Positions 14,297-22,673 of a DNA stretch of 33,411 nucleotides are shown in pieces. Below the pieces are notes generated by a model. It saw only the letters and a program-made list of their open reading frames with translations. It ran no database searches and was not told where the DNA came from. This DNA is from Acidobacteriota bacterium (GTDB lineage: Bacteria > Acidobacteriota > Blastocatellia > Pyrinomonadales > Pyrinomonadaceae): contig JAKQII010000358.1 of assembly GCA_029557535.1 (NCBI GenBank), positions 1 through 33,411 of the forward strand, in the 5' to 3' direction. The translations under genes were made by a program, and so were the position numbers. Position 1 is the stretch's first letter. Each line of letters opens with the position of its first letter.

Positions 14297-15766
14297 TTAC
14301 TTCGGCTTCACAGTCAGATAACTCACCTGATTCCGCCGGGCAACCAGCAAGAGGATCGAGCGGTCGCCCGCCTTCTCGATCGCCTTCTGCATCTGGTCGA
14401 GCGTTTCGACCGGCTGCCGGTTTACTTCCATGATGACGTCGCCGCGCGTGATTCCCTCGTCGGCCGCGGCTCCGTTCGGGTCTACGGCAACAACGACAAG
14501 TCCCTTGACGTCGGAGGGAACGCCCAACTGCTGCGCGTCGTCCGGCGTGAGCGGTTTGAGATCGAGTCCAAGTTTGCCGCCCGATTTTGAATCGTCTCCG
14601 CCCTCCTTTTGCTGCTTGCCGTCCGTTTGACCGGGGATCTTGAACTCATCGAGAGTCGCGGTCACTTCCTGTTCCTTGCCCTCGCGGATGAGCGTTACCT
14701 TGACGTCGGTCCCCGGCGGCGTTCCGGCAACCTTGTTGCGCAGCGAATTGCCGTCCTCGAGCTTCTCGCCGTTTATCCCCGTGATGACGTCTCCGCGCTT
14801 GATCCCCGCCTTCTCGGCGGCCGAACCTGACGTCACGTTTGCCACGAGGACGCCCTTTGTACCCTTCAGATCAAGCCCTTCCGCAACGTCGTCGGTAAGA
14901 TCCTGGATGCTGATCCCCAGCATTCCGCGACGAACTTTGCCTTCCCTGAGAATCTGCTCAAGGACGTTCTTGGCCATGTTCGACGGGATGGCGAAGCCGA
15001 TTCCGATGTTCCCGCCCGACGCCCCGCCCGCGAGGATCTGCGAATTGATCCCGATCAGTTCGCCGTTCACGTTCACGAGCGCTCCGCCTGAGTTTCCGCG
15101 GTTGATCGGAGCGTCGGTCTGCAAAAAGTCCTGGAACGACGAACCGTCGCTCAGTCCCGTGCGGCGGCCCTTCGCCGAGATAATGCCGGCCGTGACGGTC
15201 TGGCCGATCCCGAGGGGATTTCCGATCGCGAGGACGATGTCGCCGACGCGTACCTTGTCCGAATCACCGAGGGTCAGGAACGGCAGGTTCTCGGCCTCGA
15301 TCTTCAGGACCGCAAGATCGCTCGGCGGATCCGATCCGACGACCTTCGCCTCGAATGTCTTGTTATCGACCATCTGGACGATGATCTTGTCGGCGCCGTC
15401 GATGACGTGATGATTCGTCAGGATCGTGCCGTCGGCGTTGATCACAACACCCGATCCGGCGCCGCGCTCCCTGCGCTGCTGCGGCTGCTGCTGGCGCGGG
15501 ATAAGATCATGGAACAGGTCGCCGTACGGCGTCCGTTCCGATACTTCCTCCTTGCGCTCGGTCGCGATTCGCACGACCGCGGGCGAGGTCTTATCGACGA
15601 TATCGGCATACGAGGTGCGAACGCCGTCGACCACAACCGGAGCAGGCAAGTTGTTGGTTTGCGGCGCAGACTGATCCGTCTGACCATTGAACAGTCCGGT
15701 TTTACATGACGCGGCGAAAACGAGCGCGCATGCGGATACGAATAGCAAAATACGGCTAGGCTTCAT
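14297..15766 (-). CDS. HtrA/DegP-family serine protease with two PDZ domains (probable lipoprotein)
   Basis: 489 residues. An N-terminal hydrophobic segment ends FAASC, a possible lipobox with Cys21. The trypsin-like domain holds His120 (ILTNHHVIDGADK), Asp150 (GSDPPSDLAVLKIE) and Ser226 (INRGNSGGAL), the full triad. Two PDZ domains follow, the first around MLGISIQDLTDDVAEGL to GDVITGINGEKLEDG and the second around GLDLKPLTPDDAQQLG to GDVIMEVNRQPVETL. This is the Do-protease layout, an envelope protease/chaperone that degrades misfolded exported proteins. A Q/R-rich LA-loop segment (RQQQPQQRRERG) precedes the core. The ribosome site gggag is 11 bases from the ATG. It lies downstream of speB with an 80-base gap. 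Confidence 0.92.
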   Translation of the reverse strand: MKPSRILLFVSACALVFAASCKTGLFNGQTDQSAPQTNNLPAPVVVDGVRTSYADIVDKTSPAVVRIATERKEEVSERTPYGDLFHDLIPRQQQPQQRRERGAGSGVVINADGTILTNHHVIDGADKIIVQMVDNKTFEAKVVGSDPPSDLAVLKIEAENLPFLTLGDSDKVRVGDIVLAIGNPLGIGQTVTAGIISAKGRRTGLSDGSSFQDFLQTDAPINRGNSGGALVNVNGELIGINSQILAGGASGGNIGIGFAIPSNMAKNVLEQILREGKVRRGMLGISIQDLTDDVAEGLDLKGTKGVLVANVTSGSAAEKAGIKRGDVITGINGEKLEDGNSLRNKVAGTPPGTDVKVTLIREGKEQEVTATLDEFKIPGQTDGKQQKEGGDDSKSGGKLGLDLKPLTPDDAQQLGVPSDVKGLVVVAVDPNGAAADEGITRGDVIMEVNRQPVETLDQMQKAIEKAGDRSILLLVARRNQVSYLTVKPK

Positions 15767-15845
15767 TGTCTTAATTCTCCCAGTCGGGGTTTGGCAATCT
15801 GAACAGCTATATTACGGACGCCGGGTCGAACGGGTTCGCAGTTTT

Positions 15846-16763
15846 TCAAGCTGCGCCCATAACTTTGGGCGTCTCGTTACGAAAAATATACGACAACGTC
15901 TTGTAAACCAGCTTCGCACAAAGAAAGGCCGGTGCATCCGAATTCTCGGTCTTCGAAAATTCGACAAGGTCCATGCCGACGATCCTTTTTCTTTCCGCGA
16001 CCTTTCTGATCAACTCGAGCGTTTCGTACCATCCCAGTCCCCCCGGCTCAGGCGTTCCGGTGGTCGGTACGAGACTCGGATCAAGACCGTCGATGTCGAT
16101 CGTTAAATACACGTTGTCCGTCAACCGCTCGACGGCGTCGTCGATCCAGTCGGTTTTGCCCGCGACGTCGCGCGCCCAAAAGATCTTCGTCGGGAGACCG
16201 GCAGCGATCGAGCGCGCCTCGTCGCCCGAGAGCGATCTGATCCCAACCTGGACCGACGGGATCCTCATGTCCTTGACCACCCGGGCCATGATGGAAGCAT
16301 GCGAATGCGGCGTGCCGTCATACGAATCGCGCAGGTCGGCGTGGGCATCGATCTGAAGGACGCTGAGATCGTGGAATCTCTCGGCGTGGGCGCGGATGAC
16401 CGGGCCGCTGACGGAATGTTCGCCGCCGAGCATGCACAGGAACTTTTTTGATTCGAGCAGGCGTCGGCTTTCCTGATAAAGCGCTTCCATCATCGCTTCC
16501 GGCGTCGGCCGAGGTGCGAACTCGGGAGCGGTATGGATCCCGATGCGATAGGTTTCGGCATCGGTCTCCTCTTCGTAAAGTTCCATGTTCCGCGAGGCGT
16601 CGACGATCGCCATCGCGCCCCCGCCGGTTCCGGTGCCGTAGGAAACGGTGCCCTCGTACGAAACGGGAAAAACGACTACCCGGGAATTCTCGAACCCGGA
16701 GTAGTCGTCTTCCGCAATTCCGCCGAAATTCATCGGTAGATTTGCTGATTCACTCATAACCAT
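15846..16763 (-). CDS. speB: Agmatinase
   Basis: 305 residues of the ureohydrolase family. It hydrolyses agmatine to putrescine and urea with two Mn ions. Metal-ligand motifs are all present: LGGEHSVSG (112-120), QIDAHADLRDSYDG (138-151) and LTIDIDGLDPSLVPTTGTPEPGG. The neighbourhood supports agmatinase over arginase, because the upstream genes encode arginine decarboxylase and a DHS-like enzyme on the same strand. ATG 16757 (two codons in) is an equally good start; neither has a ribosome site. The 114-base spacer before it is filled by a stutter repeat. Confidence 0.9.
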   Translation of the reverse strand: MVMSESANLPMNFGGIAEDDYSGFENSRVVVFPVSYEGTVSYGTGTGGGAMAIVDASRNMELYEEETDAETYRIGIHTAPEFAPRPTPEAMMEALYQESRRLLESKKFLCMLGGEHSVSGPVIRAHAERFHDLSVLQIDAHADLRDSYDGTPHSHASIMARVVKDMRIPSVQVGIRSLSGDEARSIAAGLPTKIFWARDVAGKTDWIDDAVERLTDNVYLTIDIDGLDPSLVPTTGTPEPGGLGWYETLELIRKVAERKRIVGMDLVEFSKTENSDAPAFLCAKLVYKTLSYIFRNETPKVMGAA

Positions 16764-16767
16764 TTCG

Positions 16768-16875
16768 GAATTTGGAATTCGGATCGCGGATCGCGGTCAT
16801 TCAGATCCCGAATCCGAATTGCGATCTCGGAATCTGAGTTCCAAATCCGAATTCCCGCATCCGCTTTCCCAAATG
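16768..16875. repeat. Stutter repeat inside the polyamine gene cluster
   Basis: Degenerate units (ggaatttggaattcgg, gatcgcggatcgcgg, ccgaatccgaattgcg, ttccaaatccgaattccc) fill the gap between the DHS-like gene and speB. The left and right halves are roughly reverse complements (ggaatttggaattcgg against ccaaatccgaattccc). Confidence 0.65.
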
Positions 16876-16877
16876 CG

Positions 16878-17939
16878 TTACGGAATATCGATCCCGAGGT
16901 CCTTTCCGCTGAACGAAAAACTTGGGCGCTTGCGTCCCTTCATGTACTTGGCCGCGGTTTGTGACAACGCCGTGATCAGCATCGGCAACGCGATCGAGGG
17001 ATCAGCCGGCACGAATGCGGTCGTTGCACCGCGCAAAAGGCGTCCGAAGACCTGCGTATGCGTGCCGCCGTAGCTCGGCGTGCGGATCTCTAGCGGAACC
17101 GAGTCGGTCGTGATGTTGACGGCGTACTTGTGTCCGCGCGGATTCGTCCGGGTGATGTACGACGAAACCTCGGTCACATCGACCATCTTCTGGCTGTGCG
17201 ACGAGCCGAGCGTGATCACGCCTGAATTCCGGGTGCGGTTCGCGATCTGCATCACTTCAAGCGTATCCTGCGCGGTGTCGAACGAGAATTGGATCTTCTT
17301 CTCGAATCGGGCACGGGCTATTCCGACCGCAAACTCACTCGAAAGTATGTCGGGGCAGAAAACGGGAACACGCGACTTAAAGGCCGCCGTCAGCAGTCCG
17401 TCCTCGTGAGCGATCTCGGCCAGTTCGCGACCAAGCAGATGCAGGAACTCGCGTACCGCATACGAACGCGTCAGTTCGAGCTGATTGATCACGCTGCCGA
17501 TCCACTCGTCCGCCTCGTGATATTCCTCGGCGTTGGCGAGCGTATCTCCGACGCGAAGTACATCGGAGGCTTCAAGCTCCTCATCCGACATCGATGCATG
17601 GCCTTGGAAATGATTCCGTCCGAGCGTCTCATGGATGTCGTGGAACAACACCGTTCCGGACATGATGAGGACGTCGACAAACCGGTTCTTGATGACGTAC
17701 GCAAGAAGTCGACGCATGCCAGCCGGGATCAGGTTCCCGGATCCGCACAAGTAGATCGTCGTGTTGTCATCCAGCATGTCGAGCCAGATCCGATGCGCTT
17801 CCGCAAGTTGTTTTGCACCAAAACCCGCGCCTTCCATCTTCTCGAGGAGGCCGGCAACCGACCGGTCGCGATCAACCGGAACCGGCCGGGTCGGCACCGT
17901 CAGGAATTTCGAAGATTTTGATTTTTTTTGAGCTACCAT
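16878..17939 (-). CDS. Deoxyhypusine synthase-like protein in a polyamine operon
   Basis: 353 residues, ATG with ggag five bases upstream. The overall layout follows the deoxyhypusine synthase (DHS) family: TTIYLCGSGNLIPAGMRRLLAY, DVLIMSGTVLFHDIHETLGRN (NAD-domain loop), EWIGSVINQLE, PVFCPDILSSEFAVGIARAR, ITLGSSHSQK and a C-terminal KYAVNITTDSVPLE. DHS moves the aminobutyl group of spermidine to a lysine of eIF5A. Bacteria lack eIF5A, so bacterial members are thought to make polyamines. The EAVSWGK segment that carries the catalytic lysine in DHS is here replaced by TPSYGGTHTQVFGRLL, with no lysine. It lies between speA and speB, so a polyamine substrate is likely, but the reaction cannot be named. 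Confidence 0.8.
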   Translation of the reverse strand: MVAQKKSKSSKFLTVPTRPVPVDRDRSVAGLLEKMEGAGFGAKQLAEAHRIWLDMLDDNTTIYLCGSGNLIPAGMRRLLAYVIKNRFVDVLIMSGTVLFHDIHETLGRNHFQGHASMSDEELEASDVLRVGDTLANAEEYHEADEWIGSVINQLELTRSYAVREFLHLLGRELAEIAHEDGLLTAAFKSRVPVFCPDILSSEFAVGIARARFEKKIQFSFDTAQDTLEVMQIANRTRNSGVITLGSSHSQKMVDVTEVSSYITRTNPRGHKYAVNITTDSVPLEIRTPSYGGTHTQVFGRLLRGATTAFVPADPSIALPMLITALSQTAAKYMKGRKRPSFSFSGKDLGIDIP

Positions 17940-17989
17940 AATTTCTCCAAATAAACTGTTGAAAAATCGTTTTGCAAATGGTCCGCGAT

Positions 17990-19912
17990 TTAATGGCCGT
18001 TGGGCGTCAAATACGTATACGCGTTGATCTCGGACTCGTAATATTCGATCAGCTCGTGTCCTTCCTTTTCGGACAGTTCGCCGTCTTTGATCCGCCGCTG
18101 GACGATCTTGCGGAATTGCTCGTGCATCTGGGTCCGGTCAAAGCGGACCCCGGCAAGAGTGTCTCCGAGCGTCGCGCCGTGGATCACCTTTTTGATAATG
18201 TAGCCGTCGTCGCCGACGTGGACGTGGGCCTCATGCGGGACGCCGAACAGGTTGTGATTGTTTCCCATCACTTCCTGGTAGGCACCGACGAGCAGCATTG
18301 CCAGGTAATAGGGCTCGTCGCTCTCCAGCTTATGGAGTTCGAGGACCGGTTTGACGTCATGCAGATCGACGAACTTCTCGACGATGCCGTCCGAATCGCA
18401 CGTGATGTCGCAAAGCGTCGCGAATTCGTTCGGCTTCTTGTTCAGCCGGTGGACCGGAATGATCGGGAACAGTTGTTCGAGCGCCCAGTTGTCGGGCATC
18501 GACCGGAACACCGAGAAGTTGGCGAGATACTTCGTCGACAGCAGTTTCCGGAGTTCGTCAAATTCCTCCGACACGTATTTCTTTTGCTGGGCGTAGCCGT
18601 CCGCTCGCTCGCAAACATCCCAGAACAGAACCTCGCCTTTGCCGCGATCTTCGAGCGAGATCAGTCCCAGATTGAACATCTGGAAGAGTTCCTCGCGGTG
18701 CTCGAGCGCATCGTGATAATACTCACGGTAATTCTTCCCGTTGATCGATTCCCGAAGATCGTAAAGTTCTTTGACGACCTGCGGATCGTCCTCATCGACC
18801 TTCATCGGTGTGATGTCTTCGACGACAGTTTCAATCTCATCCTGAACGTTCGTGATCAGGATCGCATGATAGGCGGAAAGATAACGGCCGGATTCCTGGA
18901 TGATGTCCGGGTGCGGCACGTTCTCGTCATCGCAGACGGTTTTGATGACGTAAATCACGTCATTTGCAAATTCGCGGGCATTGTAGTTTGCCGATGACTC
19001 GAAGGATGTCCGCGAACCATCGTAATCGACCGCCATTCCGCCGCCGACGTCCAAATACTGGATCGGGATGTTCATTTGCCGGATCTTCGCATAGGTTCTG
19101 GCCGCTTCCTTCATCGCGTTCTTGATCCGTTTGATATCAGTCAACTGCGATCCAATGTGGAAGTGCAGAAGTTTGAGCATTTCGGTCCGGCCGGCGACAG
19201 CGAGGCGTCTGATGACCTCAAGAATCTCGGTCGTGGTCAGTCCGAACTTCGCGGCCTCGCCGCCCGATTTTTCCCATCTTCCCGAGCCCTTCGAATAAAG
19301 TTTGACCCGGACGCCGATCATCGGAAGCTTCGCTTTCGGATTTTCCTTCAGGACCTCATCGGTGAAGTTGAGCGTATGATCGAGTTCGCTGAGTTTTTCG
19401 ACAACGATCACAACGTTCTTGCCGGCCCGCGCACCGGTAAAAGCGAGCCGAACGAAGTCGCGGTCCTTGAAGCCGTTGATTACGAGAAGGCTTTCGCCCG
19501 TTTGTTCCATCGAAAGCGCGGCGTAGAGCTCGGCTTTCGACCCCGCCTCGAGGCCAAAGTCGTACCGGGATGCTTCACGAAGATATTCCTCGACGACCGC
19601 CCGGTTCTGGTTGACCTTCATCGGGAAAACGCAAAGATGTCGGCCATCGTAATCAAACTCCTTGATCGATTTGCGAAACGCGGTCTGAAGCTTCCGGATC
19701 TGGCCGACAAGGAGTTGCGGGAAACGCAGCAGGATCGGCGGGTTGATGCCGCGTTTGCGCAGATCCTCTATGATTTCGCGAACGTCGGCCGAGAGGCTGT
19801 CGTTGTCGGTCGGCCTGACGACCAAATTGCCTTTTCTGTTGACACCGAAATAGCCCGCTCCCCAGTTTTCAATACCATAGGTTTCGACGGTCTGATCGAT
19901 AATTGCGCTCAA
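17990..19912 (-). CDS. speA: Biosynthetic arginine decarboxylase
   Basis: 640 residues, full length for the SpeA fold-III PLP decarboxylase that turns arginine into agmatine. The PLP lysine is Lys99 in HLCVFPMKVNQNRAVVEE. Other markers are YDFGLEAGSKAELYAAL, LLHFHIGSQLTDIKRIK, IQYLDVGGGMAVDYDGS, HPDIIQESGRYLSAYHAIL (near the second active-site region), CDSDGIVEKFVDL and YLAMLLVGAYQEVMGNNHNL. Start is TTG at 19912, supported by ggag eight bases upstream. ATG is absent in the region. A 6-bp hairpin (gcgacg-aat-cgtcgc, 19938-19952) lies in the leader. It is first in the run speA, DHS-like, speB. Confidence 0.95.
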   Translation of the reverse strand: MSAIIDQTVETYGIENWGAGYFGVNRKGNLVVRPTDNDSLSADVREIIEDLRKRGINPPILLRFPQLLVGQIRKLQTAFRKSIKEFDYDGRHLCVFPMKVNQNRAVVEEYLREASRYDFGLEAGSKAELYAALSMEQTGESLLVINGFKDRDFVRLAFTGARAGKNVVIVVEKLSELDHTLNFTDEVLKENPKAKLPMIGVRVKLYSKGSGRWEKSGGEAAKFGLTTTEILEVIRRLAVAGRTEMLKLLHFHIGSQLTDIKRIKNAMKEAARTYAKIRQMNIPIQYLDVGGGMAVDYDGSRTSFESSANYNAREFANDVIYVIKTVCDDENVPHPDIIQESGRYLSAYHAILITNVQDEIETVVEDITPMKVDEDDPQVVKELYDLRESINGKNYREYYHDALEHREELFQMFNLGLISLEDRGKGEVLFWDVCERADGYAQQKKYVSEEFDELRKLLSTKYLANFSVFRSMPDNWALEQLFPIIPVHRLNKKPNEFATLCDITCDSDGIVEKFVDLHDVKPVLELHKLESDEPYYLAMLLVGAYQEVMGNNHNLFGVPHEAHVHVGDDGYIIKKVIHGATLGDTLAGVRFDRTQMHEQFRKIVQRRIKDGELSEKEGHELIEYYESEINAYTYLTPNGH

Positions 19913-20060
19913 TTAATTGTCTCCAAACTGAAGCTGGGCGACGAATCGTCGCGAAAAAGCATAAAAACTAATAACTTATAAAAAATCTACCAAAAAACAA
20001 AATTCAGAACAACAACTATTTTCGGGCGCGAATGACCGCGCCGTCACCTGTTTCGACGTT

Positions 20061-20076
20061 TGGCACGGCGGTTGCC
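20061..20076 (+). promoter_or_regulatory. Sigma-54 (-24/-12) promoter upstream of the pilin gene
   Basis: TGGCACG-N4-TTGCC matches the RpoN consensus TGGCACG-N4-TTGCW in every fixed position except the last. Transcription should start near 20086, about 150 bases before the pilin ATG. Major pilin genes are often RpoN/PilR-controlled. Confidence 0.72.
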
Positions 20077-20176
20077 CGAATTGACCCGGAAAGTGCCTGT
20101 TCCGGTCCGAAATGTTGAAAACGCGGCACGTTGATCTCACGGTTTGAGTAAATTAGATGGGTTGTCCTGTCGAATC

Positions 20177-20195
20177 TTGTCATTCGCGATGACAA
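20177..20195. promoter_or_regulatory. Inverted repeat in the pilin leader
   Basis: TTGTCAT-TCGCG-ATGACAA is a perfect 7-bp inverted repeat downstream of the sigma-54 promoter and 40 bases before the pilin ATG. It could be an operator or an RNA hairpin. Confidence 0.4.
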
Positions 20196-20235
20196 AAATC
20201 GTCAACAACTCAGCTTTAGCAGAGGTTTGAGCAAT

Positions 20236-20661
20236 ATGACTAAATCATCCGAAAAGGGTTTTTCGATCATCGAAATGATGCTCGTCGTGACGATCATCGG
20301 GATCATCGCCGCGATCGGCGTCCCCAGCTTCCAAAAGGGCATACGCGCCGTCGACAACGGCGTGATGTTCGCGAACCTGCGTTCGATGAATTCGACCCAG
20401 GTAAATTTCTATTCGCAGCACGGACGGTTCGCCCGACTTGACGAGTTGAACTCGCTTCACGGGGGGGCGCTTGGTGTCAACGTCGGGAACGGCATCCGGA
20501 AAGGGAAGTTTTGGATCGAGATGAGCCCGACCACTCCGACCGACGCGGAATTGAAGAACGAGTACATCATTCTCGCAGCCGGGCCCAACGGCGCGCCCGG
20601 AGATCCACCCATTATTTACCGCCTGAACCAGAGCGGCGAGATTCTCCAGATCAGTCCGTGA
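20236..20661 (+). CDS. Type IV pilin-like protein
   Basis: 141 residues from ATG 20236 (gagg ten bases before). The class III prepilin signal is clear: the short charged leader MTKSSEKG is cut before FSIIEMMLVVTIIGIIAAIG, giving a mature N-terminal Phe and Glu5, followed by the hydrophobic assembly helix. The globular part is about 100 residues and lacks cysteines, so the C-terminal disulfide loop of classical PilA is absent. It could be a major pilin or a minor pseudopilin. The RpoN-type promoter favours a pilin regulated like PilA. No assembly genes (pilB, pilC, pilD) are in the window. A TTG at 20227 is too close to the ribosome site. Confidence 0.88.
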   Translation: MTKSSEKGFSIIEMMLVVTIIGIIAAIGVPSFQKGIRAVDNGVMFANLRSMNSTQVNFYSQHGRFARLDELNSLHGGALGVNVGNGIRKGKFWIEMSPTTPTDAELKNEYIILAAGPNGAPGDPPIIYRLNQSGEILQISP

Positions 20662-20769
20662 CCGATCGGAGACGGCTGAAAAAGTTCTTCCTTTCACATT
20701 CGAAAAACGGTACTATTTAGAAGGCCGTTTTCTCGCCTCCTCAACTCCATTCCGCTACTCCGAACGAAA

Positions 20770-22563
20770 ATGAATGTTTTTGAAGATCTAATCGAAGAAC
20801 TCAAGGGAGAGAATCTTCTTGAAGAAACCGTGATCGACACGACCGCTCGGGAAGCTGAAGCGGTCGATGTCGCGTCGGGTGTTGAAGACTTGGTTCCCGG
20901 GATGTCGGAAGCTTCCGAGTCGCCAATCAGTGAATCCGCGGATGCCGCTCTCGAGTCGTACTTGACTTCCGGTGCCGCCGAGTTGGAGACGGGCTCCGCC
21001 GCCCCCGGCCACGATAAAGCTGAAGGGGGTGTTCCCGAGCCACCGTTGCCCCTTGCTTCGATGATGCCAGCGGCGGACGTCCCTCCGCCCGCCGAGCGCT
21101 TTGTCCCGCCGGGTAAGCTGTCCGTAAAGGCGCCGGCGATGCCTGATCTTTCGGCGACCCCGGTCGGACGTGTATCGTTTGCGGCAAGTCCGCATGCAAG
21201 TTTCGGCGGATCGGACGGACGTCAGATCGTCGGTGGGCGCGAATTCTTCAAGAAACGTGCGATCGACGAGGTGGCGGGGCTTCAAATGGTCGATCACGTG
21301 CTTTCGGGCGTTGAACGCGAGCATATGAAGCTCGTGCCGAAACCTTTCGACGACATTCCGGTGAAAAAGGCCCTGCACGACTTCATGCAGGTTTCCGGTG
21401 ATACGAAGTCTGCCGAGCATGCCCGGGCGGAATTCCAATTGATGCAGGAGACCGAGAGTTGGTATTCGTCCCTGTCGCACCGCGACAAGCATATCTCCGT
21501 CGCGCATTTGCGGAGGTATTGCGAGACCACGAAACCGGCGCTCAGTCCGCAGGCGCTTATCGCGATGGCGCGGTTCTATCGAAATTCTCCGTTCTCCGAA
21601 CAGGTCCGAAACAAGTTTGATCTTATGCTGACGCGGCTGTTCAGCCATGAAGTCGAGGACGAGAAGCGTGAACTCGTGTTTCCGCGTGAGGAACTGATCG
21701 CACAAGTGAAGGACCTTTATGCCGATTGGGCGAGCATCCAGCTCTATTCGACCGCGGAGGATGATTCGGAACTCTTGATCAATGTTTTGAAGTTCCAGGA
21801 CTTCGTCACCGAAGCCGAATCGACGGCAACGTTCGACGAGCTGATCGGCAACGATTTCTTCAACCGGTTGAGGCTTTTCAAGGAAGGCTGTCATGAGAAC
21901 TTCTTCGCTCCGTTGATCACGGTCGCATCGATCGAGGCGAATATCCGGATCGGGAATCGTTATACCGACCTGATCAAGCATGAACGCGAAGGAAAGAACG
22001 CGGCCGCCCTTGAAGAGAAATACGGGTTTTTGCACGACCAGGCGATATCCGATTCGACGGGCAAATCATTCAGTCTGGTCGAAATGCTGAAGGAACGCAC
22101 TGATCAGGCGAATACGCATCTCAAAGAAATTCGCGTTGACGCTAATTTCGAACGGTCGCGACCCGTCGTGCGAAAGCCGCGGAGCCGTGTTTGGGCCGTT
22201 AACAAGCTATTGCTCGGATTTACGATCCTTGTCGGTCTCGCCTGCGTCGGACTCTTTTTTTGGGCTAACATGAAGAGCCACGAACTCGATTCGGCCCAGT
22301 CGCCAAGTGTCAAGAAGGTCAATCTCGACAATTCTTCGTTGAAGGAAGTGCTGATGAATCCGGCTAAGATCAGCGACGAGACGTTTTTCGGGATCACACT
22401 CGATTCGTGGGGTAATTTGAATCTCGAAAAGAAAGAAGAACTCCTTAAGAAGATCCTGTCGATCGGCTCCGAAAAAGGATTCAAAAAGGTCCATCTCATG
22501 AACGAGAAAGGGCAGGCCGTCGGGTTTGCCGCCGACGAAAAGGTCGAAGTTTACAACCCCTGA
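20770..22563 (+). CDS. Large single-pass membrane protein of unknown function
   Basis: 597 residues. Residues 1-150 are acidic, low-complexity and Pro/Ala/Ser-rich and probably disordered. Residues about 155-470 are mainly helical (for example FKKRAIDEVAGLQMVDHVLS, FDDIPVKKALHDFMQ, ALIAMARFYRNSPFSEQVRN, RELVFPREELIAQVKDLYAD). One transmembrane helix lies near residues 476-499 (LLLGFTILVGLACVGLFFWA). The last 95 residues (SLKEVLMNPAKISDETFFGI, WGNLNLEKKEELLKKILSIG, KVHLMNEKGQAVGFA) would be outside the membrane. No signal peptide. I recognise no named family. It follows the pilin gene on the same strand by 108 bases and could take part in the same surface system, but that is only positional. 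No ribosome site is visible before the ATG. Confidence 0.7.
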   Translation: MNVFEDLIEELKGENLLEETVIDTTAREAEAVDVASGVEDLVPGMSEASESPISESADAALESYLTSGAAELETGSAAPGHDKAEGGVPEPPLPLASMMPAADVPPPAERFVPPGKLSVKAPAMPDLSATPVGRVSFAASPHASFGGSDGRQIVGGREFFKKRAIDEVAGLQMVDHVLSGVEREHMKLVPKPFDDIPVKKALHDFMQVSGDTKSAEHARAEFQLMQETESWYSSLSHRDKHISVAHLRRYCETTKPALSPQALIAMARFYRNSPFSEQVRNKFDLMLTRLFSHEVEDEKRELVFPREELIAQVKDLYADWASIQLYSTAEDDSELLINVLKFQDFVTEAESTATFDELIGNDFFNRLRLFKEGCHENFFAPLITVASIEANIRIGNRYTDLIKHEREGKNAAALEEKYGFLHDQAISDSTGKSFSLVEMLKERTDQANTHLKEIRVDANFERSRPVVRKPRSRVWAVNKLLLGFTILVGLACVGLFFWANMKSHELDSAQSPSVKKVNLDNSSLKEVLMNPAKISDETFFGITLDSWGNLNLEKKEELLKKILSIGSEKGFKKVHLMNEKGQAVGFAADEKVEVYNP

Positions 22564-22572
22564 CGTCGTGCT

Positions 22573-22600
22573 TTGAAGTTTTGGTCCAATAAGGTAAAAT
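22573..22600 (+). promoter_or_regulatory. glnA: Candidate glnA promoter
   Basis: TTGAAG (22573-22578), 16 bases, TAAAAT (22595-22600). The expected start is near 22607, giving a leader of about 67 bases. No RpoN-type site is seen here. Confidence 0.55.
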
Positions 22601-22673
22601 CAACACAATTTTTGCGTGATAAGAAAAGACGATCTTCCCCGATTATCTTAATCATTTACTTTTAGGAGAATGA

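Larger units (their letters stand above)
19913..20235. other. Divergent intergenic region with pilin promoter elements
   Basis: It lies between divergent speA and the pilin gene. It is AT-rich near speA (19955-20020), where a speA promoter probably lies, though I cannot fix the boxes. It also holds a TGAC/GTCA palindrome at 20033-20046, a sigma-54-like promoter at 20061-20076 and a TTGTCAT/ATGACAA inverted repeat at 20177-20195. Confidence 0.6.

Noticed and set aside
17972-18997. 341-codon open frame on the plus strand inside speA
   Set aside because: It is antisense to a full-length, clearly conserved speA and arises from the codon bias of a GC-rich gene. The product resembles no family.
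20788-22035. 415-codon minus-strand frame under the 597-residue membrane protein
   Set aside because: The plus-strand frame has a disordered/helical/TM layout and continues further. The minus-strand product is Arg-rich with no ribosome site.
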